From an uncultured Oscillospiraceae bacterium (lineage in GTDB: Bacteria; Bacillota; Clostridia; Oscillospirales; Acutalibacteraceae), in the NCBI GenBank assembly GCA_905211675.1, contig CAJMBP010000021.1:1-23671 (forward strand): 23,671 bases of DNA. Reading direction: 5' to 3'. Made by a program: the position numbers and the translations under genes. The notes beneath the pieces were generated by a model. That model was not told the origin of the DNA, searched no databases, and saw only the letters and a list, made by a program, of their open reading frames with translations. Below, piece by piece: positions 1 to 5,417 of the stretch (the first letter of the stretch is position 1; the number at the start of each line of letters is the position of its first letter).

Positions 1-10
1 ATTTTCATTT

Positions 11-1903
11 TTACACCTGTTTCTTTTTTGGTTTGTGTATATTTCTAATGGTTTTCTTTTTCTTTTTAAGTCCGGCGTTGGCACCGCCACGGGTGTTAAC
101 CGACGATTTGTCGGGGGCAACAAGGCAGTTTTTGCCGTAACCTATGAGGTCAAGTCTGCCTGCGCGTTTGAGTGCCGAAAGCACAAACTGTCGGTTTTCG
201 GGCTTGTAATACTGCAAAAGAGCGCGCTGTTGTGCCTTTTCCTCGGGTGTGCGCGGAACATAAACCTTTTGCATGTTCATAGGGTTTAGCCCAGTATAGA
301 ACATACAGGTTGAAATTGTGCCGGGTGTTGGGTAAAAATCTTGCACCTGTTCGGGGTGAAGCCCCTCTTTTTTTAAAAAGAGCGCAAGCTCAATGGCGTC
401 GTTTATGGTGCTGCCGGGGTGTGACGACATAAGGTACGGTACTAAAAACTGCTTTTTGCCAACGCTTTCGGTAAGCTCATAAAAACGCTTTTTAAATCGT
501 TCATACACATTTATATGCGGCTTGCCCATACAGTCAAGCACACGGGCAGAGCAATGCTCGGGCGCAACCTTCAGCTGGCCGCTTATATGGTGCTCGACAA
601 GTTCTTTAAAGAATTCCTCGTTGTCATCGGCTATAAGATAATCAAAGCGAATTCCAGAGCGAATGAATATTTTTTTGATTTTAGGTAATCCTCGAAGTTC
701 GCGAAGAAGCTCTAAGTAGTCGCTGTGGTCAACCTCTACCGCGGGGCACATATTGGGCGCCAGACACTTTTTGTTCTTGCAAAGACCGCGTTCAAGCTGG
801 CCCTTACAGCTTGGCGCTCTGAAATTAGCCGTCGGCCCGCCTACATCGTGTATGTAACCCTTAAAATCGGGCATTTCGGCAATTGCCTTAACCTCGTTTA
901 TAACCGACTCGTGACTGCGGCAGCTCACCTGTCTGCCTTGGTGATATGCAAGCGCGCAAAAATTACACGCGCCGTAGCAACCGCGGTTGTGTATTACCGA
1001 AAACTTAACCTCTTTTATACCCGGCACGCCGCCCAATGCCTCATAGCTCGGGTGATAGTCGCGCATAAAGGGCAGTGAATACACTGCGTCCATTTCTTCG
1101 GTTGTAAGCGGCGGCATGGGTGGATTTTGCACTACAATTTTATTGCCGTGACGCTGAATTACCGTTTTGCCCCGCACGGCGTCGTGCTCGGTTTGCTGAA
1201 TATATGTTGACTCGGCGTATTTTCGTTTGCCGTTTTCACTGTTTTCGCGCACTGCTTCAAAGCTCGGGCACTCTTTTGCACTTTGAACTTTGTAATCGGT
1301 GGTGTTTACGGCATAGCAGGTGCCGAGTATATCGTGCATATCGTTGATATTTTCGCCGCTTTTGAGTCGATTTGCAATTTCTACAACATGTTTTTCACCC
1401 ATTCCGTACATAAGTAGGTCGGCGTCAGAGTCAATAAGAATTGACGGGCGAACGGCGTTATCCCAATAATCATAATGTGCAAAGCGGCGAAGCGACGCTT
1501 CGATACCGCCTATACAAACGGGAATATCGCCGAAAATACGGCGAACCGCCTTTGAATATACAATTACCGCACGGTCGGGTCTGGCACCCGCCTTGCCGCC
1601 CGGCGTATATGCGTCGTCACTGCGCTTTCTTTTTGCGGCGGTGTAGTGAGCCACCATAGAGTCGATATTACCGCTGTTTATAAAAAAAGCGAGTTTTGGT
1701 GCGCCGAATCGCTTGTAGTCTTCATCACTTCGCGGCTGTGAAATAATGCAAACCTTAAAGCCCGCCGCCTCCAGCACGCGCGATACAATGGCCGTGCTGA
1801 AGGACGGGTGATCCACATAAGCGTCGCCCGTAATTATTATTATATCGGCGCGGTCCCAGCCGCGCTGGTTCATTTCTTTTTCTGTAAGCGGTAAAAATGG
1901 CAT
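11..1903 (-). CDS. YgiQ family radical SAM protein
   Basis: This is a 630-residue protein of the YgiQ/UPF0313 family: an N-terminal cobalamin-binding-like region followed by a radical SAM core. The [4Fe-4S]-binding CxxxCxxC motif is visible as CYGACNFC with cysteines near residues 309, 313 and 316, and the flanking text (PLTEKEMNQRGW near the start, DYHPSYEALGGVPGI before the motif) is typical of YgiQ. The reading frame stays open to 1942, but I chose the ATG at 1903 because AGAAAGG lies just upstream of it and the family begins at this point. The C-terminus is lysine-rich, as is usual. Cytosolic; the reaction is not established for this family. It is divergent from the 1975 gene and complete, with its stop at 11-13. 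Confidence 0.93.
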   Translation of the reverse strand: MPFLPLTEKEMNQRGWDRADIIIITGDAYVDHPSFSTAIVSRVLEAAGFKVCIISQPRSDEDYKRFGAPKLAFFINSGNIDSMVAHYTAAKRKRSDDAYTPGGKAGARPDRAVIVYSKAVRRIFGDIPVCIGGIEASLRRFAHYDYWDNAVRPSILIDSDADLLMYGMGEKHVVEIANRLKSGENINDMHDILGTCYAVNTTDYKVQSAKECPSFEAVRENSENGKRKYAESTYIQQTEHDAVRGKTVIQRHGNKIVVQNPPMPPLTTEEMDAVYSLPFMRDYHPSYEALGGVPGIKEVKFSVIHNRGCYGACNFCALAYHQGRQVSCRSHESVINEVKAIAEMPDFKGYIHDVGGPTANFRAPSCKGQLERGLCKNKKCLAPNMCPAVEVDHSDYLELLRELRGLPKIKKIFIRSGIRFDYLIADDNEEFFKELVEHHISGQLKVAPEHCSARVLDCMGKPHINVYERFKKRFYELTESVGKKQFLVPYLMSSHPGSTINDAIELALFLKKEGLHPEQVQDFYPTPGTISTCMFYTGLNPMNMQKVYVPRTPEEKAQQRALLQYYKPENRQFVLSALKRAGRLDLIGYGKNCLVAPDKSSVNTRGGANAGLKKKKKTIRNIHKPKKKQV

Positions 1904-1932
1904 AAACTTGGCCTTTCTTAAAATATATATGT

Positions 1933-1961
1933 ATTGTATCATAATTTTTAATTTGTTACAA
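1933..1961 (-). promoter_or_regulatory. Promoter for the YgiQ-family gene
   Basis: On the minus strand a TTGTAA -35 box (1956-1961) and a TACAAT -10 box (1933-1938) are separated by 17 bases, about 25 bases upstream of the ATG at 1903. The -35 box abuts the ribosome binding site of the divergent gene at 1975, so the two genes share this short gap. Assignment is by consensus only. Confidence 0.55.
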
Positions 1962-1974
1962 GGGGTGCCTTAAT

Positions 1975-2196
1975 TTGACAGAAGAACAAAACAACACGGC
2001 AGAAAACAAGCCTAAAAATATGTATATACCTATATGTATAACTCAAGCGATATGTATGGCGGTGATATTGATTGCAATTTTAATAATTAAATTCTTTTTT
2101 GAAGGCAGTTACGCAAAATTACAAAAATGGTATCAAAAAAATATTTTAGACGAAACAACCGTAACCGCCTTTTTTGATGAGGAAGAAAAAGCGTGA
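1975..2196 (+). CDS. Small single-span membrane protein paired with an M50 protease
   Basis: This 73-residue protein starts at TTG (1975), supported by AGGGG seven bases upstream. Residues 1-16 are polar (likely cytoplasmic), residues about 18-42 form one strong transmembrane helix, and a tail of about 30 residues (motif KWYQKNILDETT, then an acidic end) should lie outside. Its stop overlaps the GTG start of the M50 protease by four bases (GTGA), so the two are co-translated. The position and the helix-plus-tail pattern resemble the N-terminal part of clostridial M23-type SpoIVFA-like proteins that precede SpoIVFB-like proteases, but no LytM/M23 peptidase domain is present. The relation to SpoIVFA is inference from context and motif resemblance. 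The alternative is an unrelated small membrane protein. Confidence 0.72.
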   Translation: MTEEQNNTAENKPKNMYIPICITQAICMAVILIAILIIKFFFEGSYAKLQKWYQKNILDETTVTAFFDEEEKA

Positions 2197-2786
2197 AATT
2201 CAAATTTTTCGGAACAGAGGTTTACATATCGTTTTTGTTTTGTGCGGTGCTGTGCTTTATGCTCTGCATTGACCGCACGGGGCTTGTAATACCCACGCTT
2301 TTTGCCGTGTTTATTCACGAAAGCGGACACATGCTTGCCATGTGGGCGGCAGACTGTCAGCCGAAAGCAATACGCCTGATACCTACAAGCGTGCAAATTG
2401 TGCGGGGTTTTTCACCCAAAAAATGCGGTGAGGCGGCAATAACCGTATGCGGAAGCGCGGCAAATTTTGTTGTGTGCGGCGTTCTTTTTATAAATTATTA
2501 CATTTTCGACAGCCGTCAGTCACTTATATTTGCAACCCTTAATCTTGTAATAGCGGTGTTTAATTTAATGCCTGTGTCGGGGCTTGACGGCGGTACTCTT
2601 TTAACACTTTTATTATCTCGCTTTACCGATATATACAAAGCCGAACGAACAGTTCGCATAATAACCGCCGTTTTTGCTTTTTCGGTGTTTTTACTCGGCG
2701 TATATTTTTGGGCGAGCGGCACCTTAAATATATCGGTGTTTATTACGGCAATTTATTTGGCGGTATGCTGTTTGATAAAAAAATAA
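2193..2786 (+). CDS. M50 family site-2 protease, SpoIVFB-like
   Basis: A 197-residue polytopic membrane metalloprotease. The zinc motif HESGH (HExxH, residues 42-46) lies in a hydrophobic segment. The second M50 motif, NLMPVSGLDGG (residues 124-134), supplies the conserved Asp132 that completes the zinc site. About five or six hydrophobic segments are visible. This is the small SpoIVFB/S2P class that cuts substrates within the membrane; in Bacillus SpoIVFB processes pro-sigma-K. It starts at GTG within the stop of the upstream small gene, so it is coupled to it. Whether the substrate is pro-sigma-K cannot be seen from this window. No PDZ or CBS domain is present. Confidence 0.9.
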   Translation: MKFKFFGTEVYISFLFCAVLCFMLCIDRTGLVIPTLFAVFIHESGHMLAMWAADCQPKAIRLIPTSVQIVRGFSPKKCGEAAITVCGSAANFVVCGVLFINYYIFDSRQSLIFATLNLVIAVFNLMPVSGLDGGTLLTLLLSRFTDIYKAERTVRIITAVFAFSVFLLGVYFWASGTLNISVFITAIYLAVCCLIKK

Positions 2787-2813
2787 AAAAGCCCGCTTAA
2801 AAAGTGAACTTTT
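2787..2813. terminator. Terminator-like hairpin after the M50 gene
   Basis: AAAAG/CTTTT and CGCTT/AAGTG arms are separated by a CC/AA internal loop, directly after the M50 stop. On the minus strand the internal loop becomes two G-U pairs and the stem is followed by a long T-rich run. It has the same design as the tRNA-Arg terminator at 3318-3350, so it may be either the M50 terminator or a relic copy of a tRNA terminator. Confidence 0.6.
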
Positions 2814-2870
2814 CTGTTTGTGATGGGTGTTCAAAAAAGAACGGTGTTAAATTTCTTGCTTTAATATGCT

Positions 2871-3143
2871 GCATACTATCCGGCTGTATGCAATCCGTCG
2901 TAAGACGGAATGTAATCATTTTCGTAAGAAAATGTATGTAATCAGGGCAACGCCGTGATTGTAATCCGCAACTTGTTGCGGTATGTAAGCATTTCGAAGA
3001 AATGTATGTTATCCACCGTAGGTGGTATGTAATCAATCCGAAGAAATAAAACATACAAGTCTTGCGACTTGAAGACATACCGTTTGCACGGCAAACGGAT
3101 TACATACGCCTGACGGCGATTACATACCAATCCTTCGGATTGG
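2871..3143. repeat. Array of about ten short hairpins joined by a repeated GTATGTAATC linker
   Basis: The left half repeats the linker GTATGTAATC (variants at 2886-2894, 2910-2917, 2934-2943, 2960-2966, 2981-2990, 3004-3013, 3025-3034). The right half carries it inverted as GATTACATAC (3051-3056, 3072-3080, 3098-3107, 3118-3127). Between linkers sit short stems of unrelated sequence: 2894-2909 (TCCGTC/GACGGA, loop GTAA), 2918-2933 (ATTTTC/GAAAAT, loop GTAA), 2941-2959 (one internal mismatch), 2966-2981 (CCGCAA/TTGCGG), 2989-3005 (ATTTC/GAAAT), 3013-3025 (CCACC/GGTGG), 3056-3071 (CAAGTC/GACTTG), 3080-3098 (CCGTTTGC/GCAAACGG), 3107-3118 (CGCC/GGCG) and 3127-3143 (CCAATCC/GGATTGG). The period is about 25 bases. 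Stems differ in sequence while keeping complementarity. I see no convincing ORF. It lies between convergent transcription units; function unknown. Confidence 0.85.
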
Positions 3144-3147
3144 ATAA

Positions 3148-3182
3148 AAATAAAGCCCTTCCGAAGAAGAGCTTTATTTTTT
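3148..3182. terminator. Strong bidirectional-type terminator
   Basis: AAATAAAGC (3148-3156) pairs with GCTTTATTT (3171-3179). Inside it CTTC pairs with GAAG around a CGAA/TTCG tetraloop, and one C-A mismatch becomes G-U on the minus strand. A T-run follows on the plus strand and a T-rich stretch on the minus strand. On the minus strand it lies immediately after the duplicated tRNA 3' end at 3180-3202, the position expected for a tRNA terminator. Confidence 0.75.
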
Positions 3183-3202
3183 GGCGCGCCGGAGAAGATT
3201 CG
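3180..3202 (-). repeat. Duplicate of the tRNA-Arg 3' end
   Basis: These 23 bases are identical to 3352-3374, which on the minus strand are the 3' half of the T-arm, the acceptor 3' strand, the discriminator base and CCA of tRNA-Arg plus three bases beyond. The rest of a tRNA is missing upstream (minus-strand sense), and a tRNA-type terminator follows. It is either the remnant of a second tRNA gene or an attachment-site-like duplication left by integration. Confidence 0.85.
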
Positions 3203-3301
3203 CTCGGCGTCAACGCCGCCGACACGCACGCGGGCTTTGCAACCGTTCACCGAAAGGTTGCAATTCGTCTTTGACGAACCGCCCTGTTCGAATCTCCTCC
3301 G
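3190..3301. repeat. Small palindromic element bounded by inverted T-arm-like sequences
   Basis: The ends at 3190-3202 and 3289-3301 are 13-base inverted repeats with one mismatch, which is a G-U pair in minus-strand RNA. Each end resembles the T-arm side of a tRNA (GATTCG / GTTCGAATC). Inside are further perfect stems: CGGCG/CGCCG (3205-3218), TTGCAACC/GGTTGCAA (3237-3263) and TTCGTC/GACGAA (3264-3278). No gene is visible. It looks like a compact, fully foldable non-autonomous element of the MITE kind or a structured RNA, not degraded sequence. Confidence 0.65.
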
Positions 3302-3317
3302 TCTGATTACACAAAAC

Positions 3318-3350
3318 AAAAAAGCCCACTCGTAAGGAGTGAACTTTTTT
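3318..3350 (-). terminator. Intrinsic terminator of tRNA-Arg
   Basis: In minus-strand sense a 14-position stem (AAAAAAG, two U-G pairs, CACTC paired with GAGTG) closes a five-base loop and ends in a T-run, three bases after the CCA of tRNA-Arg. Confidence 0.8.
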
Positions 3351-3353
3351 GTT

Positions 3354-3430
3354 TGGCGCGCCGGAGAAGATTCGAACTCCCGACCTTCTGGTCCGTAGCC
3401 AGACGCTCTATCCAGCTGAGCTACCGGCGC
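3354..3430 (-). tRNA. tRNA-Arg (anticodon ACG)
   Basis: Read on the minus strand, the acceptor stem GCGCCGG pairs with CCGGCGC, followed by discriminator G and an encoded CCA. The D-arm carries TAGCTCAGCTGGATAGAGC. The anticodon stem TCTGG/CCAGA encloses the loop CTACGGA, giving anticodon ACG (reads CGN after A34-to-inosine editing). The T-arm has GTTCGAAT with two G-U pairs in its stem. The gene is complete at 77 bases, followed by its own terminator and preceded by a sigma-A-type promoter. An open frame across it (2942-3469, minus) is not a gene. Confidence 0.96.
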
Positions 3431-3446
3431 AAAACAAATTAAATTG

Positions 3447-3477
3447 TTGCGGTCTGATTTAACCGCCATAGTATAAT
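3447..3477 (+). promoter_or_regulatory. Candidate promoter of the AGCS symporter gene
   Basis: A perfect TATAAT -10 box (3472-3477) has a weak TTGCGG -35 box (3447-3452) at a long spacing of 19 bases. It would give a 5' leader of about 68 bases. The -10 box overlaps the -10 box of the divergent tRNA-Arg promoter by five bases. Confidence 0.45.
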
Positions 3478-3501
3478 ATCACAAAACTTTAATAAAATCA
3501 A
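3473..3501 (-). promoter_or_regulatory. Promoter of tRNA-Arg
   Basis: On the minus strand TTGATT (3496-3501) and TATTAT (3473-3478) are separated by 17 bases. This predicts a leader of roughly 35-40 bases before the mature tRNA 5' end. Confidence 0.55.
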
Positions 3502-3551
3502 TAGTTAATTTCAAAAAAATTCAAATTTATTGAAAAGGCGGCGGCAGGCGG

Positions 3552-4916
3552 GTGGAAATTTTAAATAAAATAAACTCTGCGGTATGGGGCGCACCTACAC
3601 TGCTGTTAATATTTTTTACCGGCGTTATATTGAGCCTTCGTACAAATTTTTTTGCAATTTGCCATTTGGGACTGGCAGCAAAACTGTTTTTCGGGGGTGG
3701 AAAGCGCGAAAGCGGTCAAAACCGTTTAACGCCGTTACAGTCGGCAAGTACGGCGCTTTCCGCCACAATGGGCACAGGCAATATAGTGGGCGTTGCCGGC
3801 GCCGTTGCTTTGGGCGGACCGGGCGCTGTGTTTTGGATGTGGGCGTCGTCTGTTTTTTGTATGACGGTAAAATTTGCCGAAATTGCGCTGGCTGTGCGCT
3901 ACAGAGAAACAAACAGCGACGGCAGTTATATAGGCGGCGCTATGTATTACATAAAAAATGCGCTTCCCGCCTTTTTTGCTCCGCTTGCCACGGTTTTTTG
4001 TCTTTGCGGTGTGGCGGCATCCTTCGGCGTGGGCAATATGACTCAAATAAACACAATGTCGGCAAGCGTCGGCACACTTATAAGCACAGCCACAGGCGCT
4101 TCGCCGCGCGTAATATTTTTTGCAAAGCTTGCCGTCGGCGCAGCAAGCGCGGCGGTTTGCTCCGCCGTATTAAAAAATGACGGTGCAACGGGGCGGTTTT
4201 GTGAAAAGGTTATACCCGTTATGACCGTTTTATATATAGCGCTTACGGTGGGCGCAATCGCCGCAAATTACACAAAAATACCAGCCGCGTTTAAAGATAT
4301 TTTTTTGGGCGCTTTTAATTCAAAGGCCGTAACAGGCGGGGCGATAGGCTCGGCTTTTATTAGTCTGCGCTTCGGAATGTCACGCGGCGTTTTCTCGAAC
4401 GAAGCAGGGTTGGGCACCGCGCCTACGGCATACGCCTGCAGTGACGGCGACGAGATAAGTTTAGGTCTTATGGGCGTTATGGAGGTTTTTATAGATACGG
4501 TTGTGGTTTGCACCCTTACCGCCCTTACGCTGCTTTGCGTGGGGAATATCGAGTACGGAGTTGACGGCGCGTCAAGTCTTACGCTCGGCGCATTAACGCA
4601 GGTTTACGGCAAAAATGTTATTTTTGTTTTTTGCCCGATAGTATGTATTTTCGCCTTTTCGTCAACGGTGGGATGGGGACTTTACGGCGCAAAATTTGCA
4701 GCCTTTTTATTTGGTGAAAAATCTAAAAATATTTTTTTAATTCTGTTTGTTTCGGCTATGATACCTGCCGCAGTTTTCCGTGCCGATGCGGTATGGGTTA
4801 TAGCCGAAATTTTAAACGGGCTTATGGCACTTCCAAACACGGCGGCACTTTTGTTTTTAACAAATGAAGTTGCGAATATAACATACGGGCATAAAAGAAA
4901 GCTCCGAGGTTTGTAA
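3552..4916 (+). CDS. Alanine/glycine:cation symporter (AGCS) family protein
   Basis: This 454-residue, highly hydrophobic protein has about ten or eleven membrane segments and belongs to the AGCS family (AlsT/DagA type), which imports alanine, glycine or glutamine with Na+ or H+. Family landmarks are the N-terminal stretch PLQSASTALSATMGTGNIVG (residues 61-80), where the cation/substrate site lies, and FSNEAGLGTAPTAYA (281-295), the AGCS signature. Length fits the family. The start is GTG at 3552 (reads MEILNKINSAVW); the ribosome binding site is a weak purine-rich GGCGG. The gene stands alone on the plus strand between the divergent tRNA-Arg and the convergent minus-strand block. Substrate specificity cannot be set from sequence here. 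Confidence 0.93.
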   Translation: MEILNKINSAVWGAPTLLLIFFTGVILSLRTNFFAICHLGLAAKLFFGGGKRESGQNRLTPLQSASTALSATMGTGNIVGVAGAVALGGPGAVFWMWASSVFCMTVKFAEIALAVRYRETNSDGSYIGGAMYYIKNALPAFFAPLATVFCLCGVAASFGVGNMTQINTMSASVGTLISTATGASPRVIFFAKLAVGAASAAVCSAVLKNDGATGRFCEKVIPVMTVLYIALTVGAIAANYTKIPAAFKDIFLGAFNSKAVTGGAIGSAFISLRFGMSRGVFSNEAGLGTAPTAYACSDGDEISLGLMGVMEVFIDTVVVCTLTALTLLCVGNIEYGVDGASSLTLGALTQVYGKNVIFVFCPIVCIFAFSSTVGWGLYGAKFAAFLFGEKSKNIFLILFVSAMIPAAVFRADAVWVIAEILNGLMALPNTAALLFLTNEVANITYGHKRKLRGL

Positions 4917-4927
4917 TCTCGGAGCTT
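4899..4927 (-). terminator. Terminator between the AGCS gene and the convergent P-loop gene
   Basis: A perfect 10-bp stem, AAGCTCCGAG (4899-4908) with CTCGGAGCTT (4918-4927), has the AGCS stop codon in its loop. On the minus strand it is followed by TTTCTTTTAT, so it best ends the minus-strand block. On the plus strand no T-run follows, so termination of the AGCS transcript there is less certain. Confidence 0.65.
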
Positions 4928-4960
4928 CAGTCTGTCGAAAAACTGTATTTGTAAGTACAA

Positions 4961-5368
4961 TCAAATTTTTTCTGCTACTTCGAAAACTTCGGCGGGAAGC
5001 TCCGATTCATCACACGAAACGGTGAAGGTAAATTCAACATCTTCAATTTTTGAAAGTCTTTTCAAAAATGCCGCAAACTCATCATAATTGCGTGAGCCTA
5101 TGCGCAATGTAGCGTCACCGAAGATGTGTGTTATGTCGTTGTTGCCTGCCTTTACGCCTGCAAGCAAACCGTAATATTCGTCATAACCGCAGATTGAAAA
5201 ATCGTCGGCATAAATAAGACGCGCCTTGTGGCTTACCGAAAATGTAAGTGTGCCGCCCTTTTCAATACAAACAACATTTCCGAGACTGGTTTCCGCAGCA
5301 TTGTTTACAAGTTCTACTAAACGTTTGGTTTTACCCGCGCCCTTTTTTCCTATAATAAGTTTAATCAT
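4961..5368 (-). CDS. Small P-loop ATP-binding protein of unknown function
   Basis: A 135-residue cytosolic protein that opens with MIKLIIGKKGAGKTKRLVEL, a Walker A loop (GKKGAGKT, residues 7-14). A possible Walker B-like strand is RLIYADDF; no clear helicase or kinase domain follows. It resembles short P-loop proteins seen in Clostridia that are sometimes labelled PilT-like, but there is no PilT domain in it. The open frame extends upstream to a TTG at 5377. I prefer the ATG at 5368 because AAGGAG lies nine bases upstream of it and directly abuts the TTG. It follows pgi by 49 bases without a clear terminator, so the two may be co-transcribed. Confidence 0.7.
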   Translation of the reverse strand: MIKLIIGKKGAGKTKRLVELVNNAAETSLGNVVCIEKGGTLTFSVSHKARLIYADDFSICGYDEYYGLLAGVKAGNNDITHIFGDATLRIGSRNYDEFAAFLKRLSKIEDVEFTFTVSCDESELPAEVFEVAEKI

Positions 5369-5417
5369 ATAAAACAACTCCTTTATATTTACCGTGAGTC
5401 ACGGCTGTTTTACTTTT

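Noticed and set aside
2871..3143. CRISPR array
   Set aside because: The repeated linker is only about 10 bases, the 'spacers' are self-complementary hairpins of variable short length, orientation switches within the array, and no cas genes are near.
2871..3143. Integron attC sites
   Set aside because: There are no gene cassettes between the hairpins and no integrase, and the units are much shorter than attC sites.
2942..3469. A 175-codon minus-strand open frame over the hairpin array and tRNA-Arg
   Set aside because: It runs through the complete tRNA-Arg gene, its terminator and the palindromic elements. The translation is the familiar spurious peptide produced by tRNA sequence, and it lacks a ribosome binding site.
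3584..4180. Long plus-strand frame inside the symporter gene, and the many similar antisense frames over pgi, pcrA, lepA and murD
   Set aside because: They are shadows of well-supported genes in other frames, without ribosome binding sites or recognisable domains.
5391..5403. CCGTG/CACGG dyad between pgi and the P-loop gene as a terminator
   Set aside because: The stem is only five base pairs and no T-run follows on the minus strand. It is too weak to separate the two genes.
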